64,000 bases of DNA, taken from assembly GCF_024266705.1 (NCBI RefSeq), contig NZ_CP100756.1:1302001-1366000 (forward strand), written 5' to 3'. Below are positions 1 through 13,581 of the stretch, one piece after another. Source of the stretch: Natrinema gelatinilyticum (GTDB taxonomy: Archaea > Halobacteriota > Halobacteria > Halobacteriales > Natrialbaceae). Under the pieces are notes generated by a model that did not search any database, had not been told where the DNA came from, and was given only the letters and a program-made list of their open reading frames with translations. Position 1 is the stretch's first letter, and each line of letters starts with the position of its first letter. The translations under genes were made by a program, and so were the position numbers.

Positions 1-61
1 GTGTAGTCCAGTATGCGTCCGGACCCGCTCGCGTGTCACGGATCCAATGCGATGTAGTGTA

Positions 62-2976
<2,915 letters not shown>

Positions 2977-3210
2977 CGTTCATCGGATCGGCGTTGCGAC
3001 AGAGTCGCAACATCGTGACCCGGGAACGGGTCCAGTGGACGCCTGGACTACACGTACACACGGTCTCATCTGCACGCCAGTAGACAGCTGGCGTGCATTA
3101 ACCCTTCCCACCCACGTTTGCACGGGGTGGTGCATCGGTTAGCTTCGGATTGATTCGTAGCGCCCTCTCCCACTTAAGGGGAGTGATTCGCTCCGAATCG
3201 CACCGAGTCA
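2977..3210 (-). other. tRNA-Ala to 23S internal transcribed spacer
   Basis: Spacer between tRNA-Ala and 23S in the minus-strand rRNA operon. It contains inverted repeats, for example around 3073-3096, that could take part in the 23S processing stem. No gene is seen. Confidence 0.7.
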
Positions 3211-3282
3211 TGGACCCACAGGGATTCGAACCCTGGGCATCCTCCTTGCAAAGGAGGCACTCTACCACTGAGCTATGGGCCC
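3211..3282 (-). tRNA. tRNA-Ala (anticodon UGC)
   Basis: A 72-nt cloverleaf in reverse complement: acceptor stem GGGCCCA pairs with TGGGTCC followed by discriminator A, the anticodon loop holds TTTGCAA with anticodon TGC, and the T arm holds GGTTCGAATCC. There is no intron and no encoded CCA. It sits in the 16S-23S spacer, the usual place for tRNA-Ala(UGC) in haloarchaeal rRNA operons, and will be cut from the common precursor. Confidence 0.98.
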
Positions 3283-3284
3283 AC

Positions 3285-3306
3285 GCCCGCCTCCGAGGAG
3301 GCGGGC
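3285..3306 (-). other. GC-rich hairpin in 16S-tRNA spacer
   Basis: Inverted repeat GCCCGCCTCC / GGAGGCGGGC with a two-base centre, lying just before the 5' end of tRNA-Ala. It is likely an RNA processing structure; that role is inferred from position only. Confidence 0.5.
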
Positions 3307-3442
3307 GGGGAGTTGGGTGTTAGCCCTGGTAGTTCTGAGGTGCCCGATCGGCCAGTCGGGTGACTGTCGCGATCGAACGTGAATGCGGTTCGAAAACCGC
3401 TATCCGCAGTGAGCCAGGCGCGTCGGCCTGGTCTCGGTCTGT

Positions 3443-4916
<1,474 letters not shown>

Positions 4917-5127
4917 GAATGCTATCTCCCCGAGCTGTGCTCGGGGTCTGGCGGTGAATGTTGGTACACACTCACACATGATATAATGGTCCACGTTCGA
5001 TGACGACAGCCGATCACGACGACCGATTGGGCGTCACCGAACTACCAGGGCTAACATCAGATCCCATCTGTACGGCGGACCGCAGGGGTAGGATCCTCAT
5101 TTCCTTCGGACGTATTCGTAAGCCGTC

Positions 5128-5149
5128 AGGGGTACATAACCCCTTCGAA
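5128..5149 (-). promoter_or_regulatory. rRNA promoter, 16S-proximal
   Basis: Minus-strand read is GTTCGAAGGGGTTATGTACC. It follows the pattern TTCGA, a short gap and TTATG/TTTAT known from Halobacterium stable-RNA promoters. It lies about 215-230 nt before the 16S 5' end. Confidence 0.55.
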
Positions 5150-5227
5150 CTCACGTCGCCCGAGATGACGGCCCGAGTTGAACGGACCGTCGATCACGCG
5201 TTCGTTGCGTTCTATCCAACTGCCCTC

Positions 5228-5250
5228 GTACATATAAGGGCGTCGGATCG
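5228..5250 (-). promoter_or_regulatory. rRNA promoter, second copy
   Basis: Minus-strand read is CGATCCGACGCCCTTATATG. The TCCGACG block and TTATAT box are shared with the elements at 5311-5331 and 5518-5536. Confidence 0.6.
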
Positions 5251-5310
5251 CGTCCACGCCGAAAACCGCATCCGGAGTGGTCGTGTGCGATCTTGACTGA
5301 GTGCCCAGGG

Positions 5311-5331
5311 ACGTATAAAGGCGTCGGATCG
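5311..5331 (-). promoter_or_regulatory. rRNA promoter, third copy
   Basis: Minus-strand read is CGATCCGACGCCTTTATACG, nearly identical to the copy about 80 nt downstream (5228-5250). Confidence 0.65.
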
Positions 5332-5517
5332 TTGTGATCGTGAATATCGGCCACGATGACATTCGATTCTGGAACGCCCAGATACGGATTGGGTCGCCAG
5401 TTCGATCCGGCGACATGTCCGAGGTGGATAGAACGCCTGCCTCCGCGCCGGAACACGGCCGGAGGGAACGTGGCGTCGTGCGCCACGTTGTTCGCATTAC
5501 TTTCGAGGACCGGGTTA

Positions 5518-5536
5518 CTATAAAAGACCGTCGGAC
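5518..5536 (-). promoter_or_regulatory. rRNA promoter, distal copy
   Basis: Minus-strand read is GTCCGACGGTCTTTTATAG, the same CCGACG-N-TTTATA layout, about 600 nt before 16S. Confidence 0.6.
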
Positions 5537-5827
5537 TGCGGCCGTATCGAAATCCAGTACCATGACACGGTTTTCCACGAGATCGGGTTGCTGTGATGAG
5601 ACGAGTAGCCGAGTCGCGTCACTCGAGCGAACCCTATTTGCTCTCGAGAAAATGTCACGCGGGCGGAGGTCGGCCGGTCATCCCACCCTCGAAGGTACGG
5701 TCGGGCCGGATGATACCCGCGTGCCCTATTTCGAGGGTACACGCGCAAGAAGGTGTCGAGTGGGTTCGGTGAGCGACGGGAAACGCATCGATGCCGATAA
5801 ACCACGTGCGTTGTAAGGGAAATACGA

Positions 5828-6205
5828 ATGGTCCGGGACCCGTTCGCTTCGGAGTCGACCCCGTCCGCAGAGGAGATCTGCTCTGCGCTGGACGATCCCG
5901 ACTGCCGTGAAATTATTCGGAAGCTCGAGGAACCCATGACGGCATCAGAGCTAACGAAACAGTGTGACATCCCCCAATCGACGTTGTACCGGAAACTCGA
6001 GTTGTTGACCGACGCGACGTTGCTCGAGGAGTCGACGGAGATTCGACAGGACGGTCACCACGCGAGCAAGTACTCGGTCGCGTTCGACGAGATTACGCTC
6101 GGACTGGACGAGGATCGGTCACTATCGGTTCAGATCGAGCGGCCGGCCCGGACGGCGGACGAGCGACTCGCGGAACTGTGGTCGGAGGTGCGAAAAGAGA
6201 CATGA
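5828..6205 (+). CDS. winged helix-turn-helix transcriptional regulator
   Basis: A 125-aa cytoplasmic protein. Residues about 15-75 form an ArsR/TrmB-like winged helix: the segment MTASELTKQCDIPQSTLYRK is a recognisable helix-turn-helix with the recognition helix at SQSTLYRKLELL. The rest is an acidic C-terminal tail that may carry the dimer surface. Its stop overlaps the start of the next gene by ATGA, so the two are translationally coupled; this regulator plus small membrane protein pair recurs in haloarchaea. The effector and target are not evident. Confidence 0.85.
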   Translation: MVRDPFASESTPSAEEICSALDDPDCREIIRKLEEPMTASELTKQCDIPQSTLYRKLELLTDATLLEESTEIRQDGHHASKYSVAFDEITLGLDEDRSLSVQIERPARTADERLAELWSEVRKET

Positions 6206-6498
6206 ATCCGTTTCCCGCAGGGGCACCCGAGACGATGCTCGCACTGGCCATCGTCAAAACCCTCGTTCTCATCGTCGGCGGTGTCATCACGTACTTCGCG
6301 TTCAAAGCGTACCGCCGGACCCGGCAGCGAGCGCTGGGGTATCTCGCAGCCGGATTCGGGCTCGTCACGCTCGGCCTGGTGCTCGCGGGGATGCTGTACG
6401 AGGTGCTCGGCGTCGAACTTGTGACGGGAATTCTGCTCGAGAGCTGTCTGGTACTCGTCGGTTTTCTGGTGATCGCTTATTCGCTGTACGTGCAGTGA
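6202..6498 (+). CDS. small multi-pass membrane protein coupled to HTH regulator
   Basis: A 98-aa protein with three predicted membrane segments: about 11-32 (MLALAIVKTLVLIVGGVITYFA without its ends), 42-64 and 73-95, and a basic cytoplasmic loop KAYRRTRQR after the first. The ATG at 6202 sits in an ATGA overlap with the regulator stop, which decides the start over an in-frame GTG at 6178. It resembles the haloarchaeal DUF7521-type proteins that accompany such HTH genes. It may be the signal-sensing partner of the regulator; no catalytic residues are seen. Confidence 0.75.
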   Translation: MNPFPAGAPETMLALAIVKTLVLIVGGVITYFAFKAYRRTRQRALGYLAAGFGLVTLGLVLAGMLYEVLGVELVTGILLESCLVLVGFLVIAYSLYVQ

Positions 6499-6751
6499 GT
6501 GGCGGAGATCATAAGAGATTGGAACGGACGTCGTCGCTGCAGATGGGCGTCAGCGCTGCCGATTGGGGGTCGCTGCGGTGTGAAGGGTGGAACGCGGCTA
6601 TCCGGTGGTCGACGTGAAAAGCGAACGTGTGCGAGCTGGCGGGCGGATCGGCGCGTCTCAGTTCGGGAATCGATTGCCGAATCGGGAACGGCCGCGTCGA
6701 CGAACGCGAAACAGCCGCGTCAACGGATACCGAACGCCAGCGAGCACGGCG

Positions 6752-8221
6752 TTACCGGTTCAGGGTATGAATCGCGTGACCGAGTGCGTTCTCGGCGGCT
6801 TCCATCACCGACTCAGAGAGGGTCGGATGTGCATGGACCGTCGCGGCGACGTCCTCGAGCGTGGCGCCCAACTCGATCGCGAATCCAAGTTCAGCGATCA
6901 GCTCTGAGGCCTCCGGGCCGACGATCGACGCACCGAGGAGGTAGCCGGCGGCGTCGTCGGCGACGATCTTGACGAAGCCGTCGCTGTGGCCGGTCGTTAG
7001 CGCTCGGCCACTGGCCCGGAACGGGAACTGGCCGACAGTGGTTTCGAAGCCGGCTTCGATCGCTTCGGACTCGGTCATGCCGACGGTGGCGATTTCAGGG
7101 TCGGTAAAGACGACGGCCGGAATCGCCTGCTGGTCGAGCATCGCGGGTTCGCCGGCGATCACTTCGGCAGCGATCTTTCCCTCTGTACTCCCCTTGTGAG
7201 CTAGCATGGGTTCGCCGGCGACGTCACCGACGGCGAAGATGTGGTCGATATTCGTTCGTGCGCGCGAATCCGTGACGATAAAGCCCCGATCGTCGGTCTC
7301 GACTCCCGCGGCGGACAGTTCGAGCGTGTCTGAAACCGGCTCGCGGCCGACGGCGACCAGCACGGAATCGGCGTCAAACTCGAGGCGGTCGTCGACGAGT
7401 TGCTCGGCCTCCTCTCCGCCATCAGCGGCGGCCTGTTCTGCCGGCTCGGCGACGACGCGGATCCCGCCCTCGTCGCGGTCGTGCCAGTTGGACACGGTGT
7501 AGCCGAACTCGAAGTCGATCCCGAGGTCGGTCGCCCGTTGCTTCACGGGGCGTTTGAGGTCGTCGTCGTAACCAGGAAGGATCGAGTCGAGCATCTCGAT
7601 GACGGTCACGTCGGTCTTGAGTTTGGCGAAGACGTTCGCGAGTTCCATCCCGATGTAGCCGGCGCCGACGATGACCAGCGAGTCGGGGACGGACGTGAGC
7701 CCCAGCGCCTGTCTCGAGTCCAGAATAGGCTCGTCGTCGAACTGGAAGTTCGGAATCTCGACAGGGCGAGAGCCGGTCGCGACGATCGCATGCTCGAATT
7801 CGACGCTCTCCGACCCCTGCCCCTCGCCGCTATGAGAGACGCGGACGGTGTTCTCGTCCGCGAAGCGAGCGGTGCCTTCGAGCAGGGTCACGCCGTTCGC
7901 CTTGCAGAGTTTCTCGACGCCGCCGGTGAGTTGGTCGACAACACCGTCTTTCCAGTCGATCATCCCGGCGAGATCGATCGCGGGGTCGGCGTGGATCCCC
8001 ATCTCTTCGGCGGTCGCGGCCTCGTGGGCGACGTCTGTGGCGGTTATCAGCGCCTTCGAGGGGATACAGCCGTAGTTCAGACAGGTCCCGCCGTAGGCGT
8101 CTCTCTCGACGAGCGTTACGTCCAGATCGAGCTGGCCAGCGCGGATCGCGGCGACGTAGCCGGCTGGTCCCGCACCGACGACTAGGACCTCCGTCCCGGT
8201 GGTGACATCTCCGACGACCAT
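6752..8221 (-). CDS. lpdA: dihydrolipoyl dehydrogenase (E3)
   Basis: A 489-aa flavoprotein that reoxidises dihydrolipoamide on E2 with NAD+. It has an N-terminal FAD-binding GxGxxG (VVGAGPAGYVAA, residues about 14-25), the redox disulfide C47-LNYG-C52, a second Rossmann motif for NAD (VIVGAGYIGMELA near 183) and the C-terminal dimer motif HAHPTLSE that supplies the active-site His and Glu. Length is normal for the family. It is the last gene of the 2-oxoacid dehydrogenase block and is 114 nt downstream of E2. Confident by motif set. Confidence 0.96.
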   Translation of the reverse strand: MVVGDVTTGTEVLVVGAGPAGYVAAIRAGQLDLDVTLVERDAYGGTCLNYGCIPSKALITATDVAHEAATAEEMGIHADPAIDLAGMIDWKDGVVDQLTGGVEKLCKANGVTLLEGTARFADENTVRVSHSGEGQGSESVEFEHAIVATGSRPVEIPNFQFDDEPILDSRQALGLTSVPDSLVIVGAGYIGMELANVFAKLKTDVTVIEMLDSILPGYDDDLKRPVKQRATDLGIDFEFGYTVSNWHDRDEGGIRVVAEPAEQAAADGGEEAEQLVDDRLEFDADSVLVAVGREPVSDTLELSAAGVETDDRGFIVTDSRARTNIDHIFAVGDVAGEPMLAHKGSTEGKIAAEVIAGEPAMLDQQAIPAVVFTDPEIATVGMTESEAIEAGFETTVGQFPFRASGRALTTGHSDGFVKIVADDAAGYLLGASIVGPEASELIAELGFAIELGATLEDVAATVHAHPTLSESVMEAAENALGHAIHTLNR

Positions 8222-8335
8222 CAGCTATCAGTCTCCATCGTGCGTGTGATTGTTGTCCTCATGTTCGGTATCGTTGATCTCAATCGCCCTGCAGTACTTT
8301 CGTCTCCCATTCGTATTCAAAACTCCCGTCTCCGG

Positions 8336-9976
8336 TCACTCGAGCAAGAGGAGGTTCGGGTTCTCGAGGTACTCCATGACCGTATTCGTGAATCGCGCAC
8401 CGACGGCCCCGTCTAACAGCCGGTGATCGAACGACAGCGAGAGCGTCATCACCGAACGAGGTTCGATCGATTCTGCGCCGTCGTCGTCGGTGACGACCCG
8501 CGGTTTGCGCTTGATCTCGCCGATCGCGAGGATCCCGGCTTCGGGATAGTTGATGATCGGGGTGGCGTACTCGCCGCCGATGCCGCCGACGTTGGTGACC
8601 GTGAACGTCGAACCGCGCAGTTCGCCGGGGCTGATCGTACGATCGCGGGCCTTCTGGACGAGTTCGTTCATCTCCGAAGAGAGTTGCAGGAGGCTCTTCC
8701 GGTCGGCGTCTTCGACCACCGGGACCATCAGTCCGACGTCAGTCGCGGTCGCGACCCCGATGTTGTAGTAGTCGCGGTAGACGATTTCCTCGTTCGCTTC
8801 GTCGATGACCGCGTTCATCTCGGGATGTTCTTTCAGCGCCGCCACGACGGCCTTCATGATGAACGGCATGTATGTCAGCCGGATTCCACGGTCCTCGGCG
8901 CGCCGTTTGAGTTCGTCGCGCGCGGCCACGAGTGCGGTGACGTCGACCTCGTCGTGGTGGGTGACGTGTGGCGCGGTGTACTTCGACTCGACCATCGCCT
9001 CGGCGATGCGTTTACGGACACCTGTGTACGGTTCGCGGCGTTCGCGCTCGCCCTCGGCGAAGACCTGACCCGCCGTTTCGACTCGCTCACCCGCTTCGAC
9101 CGCCTCGCGGTCAGCTTCCTGTGCTCGTTTCTGCGCCTCGGCGTACTCCTGGACAGCCTCGGGTGTGACGAACGTCTCGCCGTCGCGTTCTTCGACGGCG
9201 GGCACGGCGTCGATGTCGATACCTTCCTCCTCGGCGAGTCGCCGAGTCGCCGGCGCGGCCAGCGTCCTGTCACGATCGGCGTCACCCTGCGTCGGGGGCT
9301 CGGACCAGCGAGAACGCGAAGACCCCGTTGCGGTCTCGGGAGACGGTTCCGCGGCGGGTTCTCCGCCGCCACCGGTCTCGCTCGACTCACTCGGCCCCGG
9401 TTCTTCCTCGCCGGCAGTCGGCCCAGGCGTCTGTGACTGGGGCTGGCCCTGTTTCGCGGCGGATTCAGCGCCGTTCGCCGCCTGCACGTCGGCCGCAGTG
9501 ATCCGACCGCCGGGACCGCTTCCGTCTATTCTCGAGAGATCGATCCCGCGCTCGCGCGCCGTGCGACGGACGCGCGGCGGTGCGAAGACGCGGTCGTCGG
9601 GTGTGGAACCTGCCTCGGTTTCGGTCTGCACCTCACTAGGGCGTTCCGGGGCTTCGCCAGCGGCGGCCGTCGATTCCGTGTCATCGGCCGCAGCGGATTC
9701 CTCCCTCGTCGCCGCAGAGGGTTCGGTCGCGGGTTCACCGGCTTCGTCGAACGAGATGATCACCGTCCCGACCGGGACGACTTCGCCCTCCTCGACGTGC
9801 AACTCGCGGACGGTGCCGTCGACCGGTGCGGGAACCTCCACGAGCGCCTTGTCCGTCTCGACCTCGGCGACCGACTGGTCCTCCGAGACCTTGTCGCCTT
9901 CCTCGACGAGCCACGTGACGAGTTCACCTTCTGCGACGCCCTCGCCGACGTCCGGCAGTTCGAACTCCCTGACCAT
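8336..9976 (-). CDS. 2-oxoacid dehydrogenase E2, dihydrolipoamide acyltransferase
   Basis: A 546-aa core subunit. An N-terminal lipoyl domain (1-80) has the target lysine in ETDKA (K43). A first peripheral-subunit-binding domain is near 130-165 (APPRVRRTARERGID) and a second, similar one near 237-280 (APATRRLAEEEGID), joined by Ala/Pro/Glu-rich flexible linkers. The C-terminal catalytic domain (about 310-546) has the trimer active-site motif DHRLLDG. It starts one base after the E1 beta stop. Lipoylation is presumably done by the lipA product upstream. The acyl substrate cannot be read from sequence; branched-chain or pyruvate-like acids are possible. Confidence 0.94.
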   Translation of the reverse strand: MVREFELPDVGEGVAEGELVTWLVEEGDKVSEDQSVAEVETDKALVEVPAPVDGTVRELHVEEGEVVPVGTVIISFDEAGEPATEPSAATREESAAADDTESTAAAGEAPERPSEVQTETEAGSTPDDRVFAPPRVRRTARERGIDLSRIDGSGPGGRITAADVQAANGAESAAKQGQPQSQTPGPTAGEEEPGPSESSETGGGGEPAAEPSPETATGSSRSRWSEPPTQGDADRDRTLAAPATRRLAEEEGIDIDAVPAVEERDGETFVTPEAVQEYAEAQKRAQEADREAVEAGERVETAGQVFAEGERERREPYTGVRKRIAEAMVESKYTAPHVTHHDEVDVTALVAARDELKRRAEDRGIRLTYMPFIMKAVVAALKEHPEMNAVIDEANEEIVYRDYYNIGVATATDVGLMVPVVEDADRKSLLQLSSEMNELVQKARDRTISPGELRGSTFTVTNVGGIGGEYATPIINYPEAGILAIGEIKRKPRVVTDDDGAESIEPRSVMTLSLSFDHRLLDGAVGARFTNTVMEYLENPNLLLLE

Positions 9977-9977
9977 C

Positions 9978-10970
9978 TTAGAACCCCACCGCGTTCCGAA
10001 TCCCGTCCTCGATACGAGCTGGCTCGGGCAGGTAGTAATCCTCGAGCGCGTACAGCGGGAACGGCGTGTCGAAGCCCGTGATTCGCTCGACCGGCGCTTC
10101 CTGGTACAGGAGGGCCTCCTCCTGTAGGGTTGCGGTTATCTCGGCGCCGAGACCACCCGTCTTCGGGGCCTCGTGGACGACCGCAGCACGGCCGGTCTTC
10201 TTGAAGGAGTCGACGATAGTCTCCTCGTCCAGCGGCGAGACCGTCCGCAGGTCGACCACCTCGACGTCTATCTCGCCAGCGAGATTCTCCGCGGCCTCGA
10301 GGGTCGGCCGAGTCATCGCGCCCCAGGTGTAGACCGAGATGTCCGAGCCCTCGCGGCGGACGGCTGCCTCGCCAATTGGCACGGTGTACGAGTCCGCCGG
10401 CACTTCCTCGCGGAACGCTCGGTAGATGAGCTTCGGCTCGAGGAAGATCACCGGGTCGGGACTCCGAACGGCGCTCGCCAACAGCCCCTTAGCGTCGTGG
10501 GGGGTCGAGGGGATGACGACCTGAAGTCCCGGCTGGTGGACGAACATCGCCTCCGTCGACTCGGAGTGATGTTCCGGCGCGCGGATGCCGCCGCCGTAGG
10601 GGGCGCGGACGACCAGTGGACAAGTGAATCGTCCGCGCGAGCGCGTTCGTAGACGCGCCGCGTGCGAGACGATCTGATCGAACGCGGGGTAGATGAAGCC
10701 CAGGAATTGGATCTCGGGTATCGGCCGCATTCCGTAGGCGGCCATCCCGATTGCCGTCCCGACGATCCCCGACTCAGCGAGCGGAGTATCGATCACGCGG
10801 TTCTCGCCGAATTCGTCGTATAGGCCCTCAGTCGCGCGGAAGACGCCGCCGTTCTGGCCGACGTCTTCGCCCATGACCACGACGTCGTCGTCGCGTTCCA
10901 TTTCGGTGTGCAATCCGTCCTGTACCGCCTGTACCAGCGTGAGATCTTCCGCTCGTGATTCTGCTGCCAT
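9978..10970 (-). CDS. 2-oxoacid dehydrogenase E1 component, beta subunit
   Basis: A 330-aa transketolase-like beta subunit that, with E1 alpha, decarboxylates a 2-oxoacid on thiamine diphosphate. The N-terminus MAAESRAEDLTLVQAV and the segment MGEDVGQNGGVF are typical. The frame stays open 64 codons further upstream, but that stretch reads out of frame through E1 alpha; ATG 10970 is chosen because it begins the conserved domain and lies one base past the E1 alpha stop. Tight spacing on both sides supports one mRNA for E1 alpha, E1 beta and E2. Confidence 0.94.
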   Translation of the reverse strand: MAAESRAEDLTLVQAVQDGLHTEMERDDDVVVMGEDVGQNGGVFRATEGLYDEFGENRVIDTPLAESGIVGTAIGMAAYGMRPIPEIQFLGFIYPAFDQIVSHAARLRTRSRGRFTCPLVVRAPYGGGIRAPEHHSESTEAMFVHQPGLQVVIPSTPHDAKGLLASAVRSPDPVIFLEPKLIYRAFREEVPADSYTVPIGEAAVRREGSDISVYTWGAMTRPTLEAAENLAGEIDVEVVDLRTVSPLDEETIVDSFKKTGRAAVVHEAPKTGGLGAEITATLQEEALLYQEAPVERITGFDTPFPLYALEDYYLPEPARIEDGIRNAVGF

Positions 10971-10971
10971 G

Positions 10972-12081
10972 TTACCCCTCCAAGAACGCGTCGTCGCCGT
11001 AGTCCTCGCGGATCGATTCGAAATACTCGAGTTGGTCCCGCAGTCGTCGCGGCATCCCTTCGTAGACGTGTGCGAAAATTTCCTCGGGATCGGGCCGTTC
11101 GGCCGACTCGGCCGTGTCGATGGCGTCGGCGACGTCGTCTTCGATCCGGGATTCGATCGCATCGACTCGCTCGTCGTCGAGCACGCCGTTCGACCGCAGG
11201 TACGTTTCGAGTCGCGGGATGGGATCCTTTTGCTTCCAGCGTTCGACCTCCTCGTCGGGTCGATAGACGGAGGGATCGTCGGCGGTCGTGTGGGCCCCGA
11301 AGCGGTACTGGACCGCTTCGATCAGCGTCGGCCGTAGTTCGTCTGCATCGGGATTTTTGGCCTTCTCGACGGCGTCGCGGGTGACCTTGTAGACGGCGAG
11401 TGGATCCATCCCGTCGACCTGTACGCCTTCGAATCCGTAGGCGGTCGCCTTCTGGGCGAGGGTATCGCTCGCCGTCTGGCGCTCGCGCGGGACGGAGATG
11501 GCCCACTGGTTATTGTTACAGAAGAAGACGGTGGGCGTATCGAAAACGCCGGCGAAGTTGAGCCCCTCGTGGAAGTCACCTTCCGAGGTCGCGCCGTCGC
11601 CGAAGTAACAGACGAACGCCCGGTCCTCGTCGCGGAGTTTCGAGGCCCAGGCTGCACCAGTTGCGTGGGGGATTTGGGTCGCGATCGGAACGGCGACGGA
11701 GAAGATGTTGACGTCCGTGGGCACGTAGTTACCCTGCTCGTGGCCCATCCAGTAGAGCAACGTCCGTTCGAGGGAGAGCCCACGAACCAGCCCGACGCCG
11801 TGTTCGCGGTAGCTGGGGAAGACCCAATCGTCGGCGTCGAGCGCGTGTGCGCTGCCGACCTGTGCGCCCTCCTGACCGGACAGGGGCGGATAGGTTCCCA
11901 TCCGTCCCTGACGTTGGAGGCTGACGGCTCGCTCGTCGAACCGGCGGACGAGCCGCATCTGCTCGTACATCTCGATGAGCTGGTCCTCAGAGAGGTCCGG
12001 GACGTCGGCACCCTCTCTGACTCTGCCTGCTTCGTCGAGTACCTGTACTCGTTCATGGGGATCGCGCTGTATCGTGCTCAC
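10972..12081 (-). CDS. 2-oxoacid dehydrogenase E1 component, alpha subunit
   Basis: A 369-aa E1 alpha subunit. The thiamine diphosphate/Mg motif begins [12 protein letters not shown] and ends in FFCNNNQWA. The start is taken as the GTG at 12081 (protein [13 protein letters not shown]...), about 30 nt downstream of a TATA box at 12109-12117, which fits a nearly leaderless transcript; the longer open frame upstream has no family similarity. It heads the E1 alpha-E1 beta-E2-E3 series. Haloarchaea carry several such complexes, so the substrate is not assigned. Confidence 0.93.
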   Translation of the reverse strand: MSTIQRDPHERVQVLDEAGRVREGADVPDLSEDQLIEMYEQMRLVRRFDERAVSLQRQGRMGTYPPLSGQEGAQVGSAHALDADDWVFPSYREHGVGLVRGLSLERTLLYWMGHEQGNYVPTDVNIFSVAVPIATQIPHATGAAWASKLRDEDRAFVCYFGDGATSEGDFHEGLNFAGVFDTPTVFFCNNNQWAISVPRERQTASDTLAQKATAYGFEGVQVDGMDPLAVYKVTRDAVEKAKNPDADELRPTLIEAVQYRFGAHTTADDPSVYRPDEEVERWKQKDPIPRLETYLRSNGVLDDERVDAIESRIEDDVADAIDTAESAERPDPEEIFAHVYEGMPRRLRDQLEYFESIREDYGDDAFLEG

Positions 12082-12106
12082 GGGAAGAGGCACCTGCACA
12101 TATCGC

Positions 12107-12119
12107 AGTAATATATCGC
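12107..12119 (-). promoter_or_regulatory. TATA box for the 2-oxoacid dehydrogenase operon
   Basis: Minus-strand GCGATATATTACTG, centred about 30 nt before the GTG start of E1 alpha. This spacing matches haloarchaeal leaderless promoters. Confidence 0.55.
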
Positions 12120-12358
12120 TCACGGTAAAGGAGTTTCCCAAATAGTTTACTATCGATGAGATTCCTGCCATCCGTTCGTGGAACCACCGTGCGTCCCCCG
12201 ACAGTAGTGGACGAGAATGAGCAGAAATAGTCATTTTTTTCCATTTGTCGAATTTCGATGGGAGAGGCGAGAGAAGACTGGACGAAAGCGGAGTTCGATC
12301 GAGCCGCCACCTCAGCGGTCGAGAACGGGCGGGAACGGCGGCTCGGTGGGTCGATCGT

Positions 12359-13333
12359 TCAGGATTCGGTCTGTTGTGATCGCGTCCGGCGCGCGTCGGC
12401 TCTCGCCGCTGCGACGCTCTTGCCTTCCCGCAAGACGGCGTCGACGAACAGTTCGCCGGCTTTGTACGACGACCGCACCATCGGTCCGCTGGCGCAGTAC
12501 AGGAAGCCCAACTCCTCCTCGGCGACGCGACGCCACGTCTCGTACTTGTCCGGATGATCGTAGCGACGAACCTCGAGGTGGTCACGCGACGGCCTGAGGT
12601 ACTGCCCGAGCGTGACGATGTCGACGCCGCGCTCGCGCAGATCCGCGAGCGTCTGGTAGACCTCGTGATCGTACTCGCCGTGACCGAGCATGATCGAAGT
12701 TTTCGTGTAGATGTCCGATTTACGCTCGACGTACTCGAGGACCGAGAGGCTCTGTGCGTAGCCCGCGCGGCGGTCGCGGACGGGGAACTGTAGTCGTTCG
12801 ACGGTTTCGACGTTGTGGGCGATCACGTCGGGTTCGGCGTCGATTATTTTCTGAACGAGGCGCCGTTCGCCCCGAAAGTCTGGAATGAGTACTTCGACGA
12901 GGATGCCGGGATGGCGAGCCTTGATCGCGCGGATCGTCTCGGCGAAGTGACCGGCACCCTGATCGGGAAGGTCGTCGCGGTCGACGCTCGTGAGGACGAC
13001 GTAGTCGAGGCCGATTTCGGCGATGGCGCTTGCGACGTTTTCGGGCTCGTCGGGATCGAGCGGCTCCATTCCACCAGTTTTCACGTCACAGAAATTGCAG
13101 GCTCGAGAGCAGCGATCGCCCAGCAGCATGAAGGTGGCCGTCCCGCCGGCATCCGTTTGCCCACTCCCATCAGATCCGTCGCGGCCCGACCAGCACTCGC
13201 CTAGATTGGGGCAGTTCGCTTCCTCGCAGACGGTGTGCAGGTCGTGTTCGCGCAGCGTCTCCCGGATGCCGGCGAACTCCCGTCCCGACGGTGGTCGACT
13301 CTTCAGCCAGTCGGGCTTGCGCGCACGACTCAT
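12359..13333 (-). CDS. lipA: lipoyl synthase
   Basis: A 324-aa radical SAM enzyme that inserts two sulfurs into protein-bound octanoyl chains. The auxiliary cluster motif [12 protein letters not shown] is near residues 36-47 and the radical SAM motif C-SRA-C-NF-C follows. The start MSRARKPDW at 13333 is preferred to the longer open frame, whose extra 55 codons look non-coding. A short Gly/Asp/Ser insert ([14 protein letters not shown]) lies between the two cluster motifs. The gene runs in the same direction as, and 277 nt upstream of, the E1-E2-E3 genes, which fits a role in lipoylating E2 K43. Confidence 0.95.
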   Translation of the reverse strand: MSRARKPDWLKSRPPSGREFAGIRETLREHDLHTVCEEANCPNLGECWSGRDGSDGSGQTDAGGTATFMLLGDRCSRACNFCDVKTGGMEPLDPDEPENVASAIAEIGLDYVVLTSVDRDDLPDQGAGHFAETIRAIKARHPGILVEVLIPDFRGERRLVQKIIDAEPDVIAHNVETVERLQFPVRDRRAGYAQSLSVLEYVERKSDIYTKTSIMLGHGEYDHEVYQTLADLRERGVDIVTLGQYLRPSRDHLEVRRYDHPDKYETWRRVAEEELGFLYCASGPMVRSSYKAGELFVDAVLREGKSVAAARADARRTRSQQTES

Positions 13334-13581
13334 ACACTGGCCATCGGACCGCGCAGTGAAAACCGTGATGATTATGCGACCGGACCCCTGCGATCGCGGC
13401 CTCATCGCGGTGAAACCTCGATCACCGAGCAGGACCCCACGACCGGCCCACAGCGACCCCACGATCGGTCCGAAGACGAGGGCAGTATGGGCCGACAAAC
13501 CGCCTGAGACTCCGAAACACTGGCGTTAACCGGCCCGTTACCCCGATAGCTTTACGGACGGGTACGGAATAGCCGGAGTCG

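Larger units (their letters stand above)
4917..5827 (-). other. rRNA operon leader and promoter region
   Basis: About 900 nt without a believable protein gene, between 16S and the HTH gene that runs the other way. It contains four similar rRNA promoter elements (listed separately), a CCCCGAGC/GCTCGGGG hairpin at 4928-4946 next to the 16S 5' end, and an AT-rich patch near 4978-4990. Frames called here overlap each other on both strands and show no recognisable protein. Confidence 0.75.

Noticed and set aside
5126..5970. Overlapping frames of 111-160 codons on both strands in the rRNA leader
   Set aside because: Arg-rich, overlapping, no family and they cover the rRNA promoters; composition alone keeps them open.
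8423..9436. A 337-codon plus-strand frame opposite E2
   Set aside because: Antisense shadow of the acyltransferase gene, typical in GC-rich DNA.
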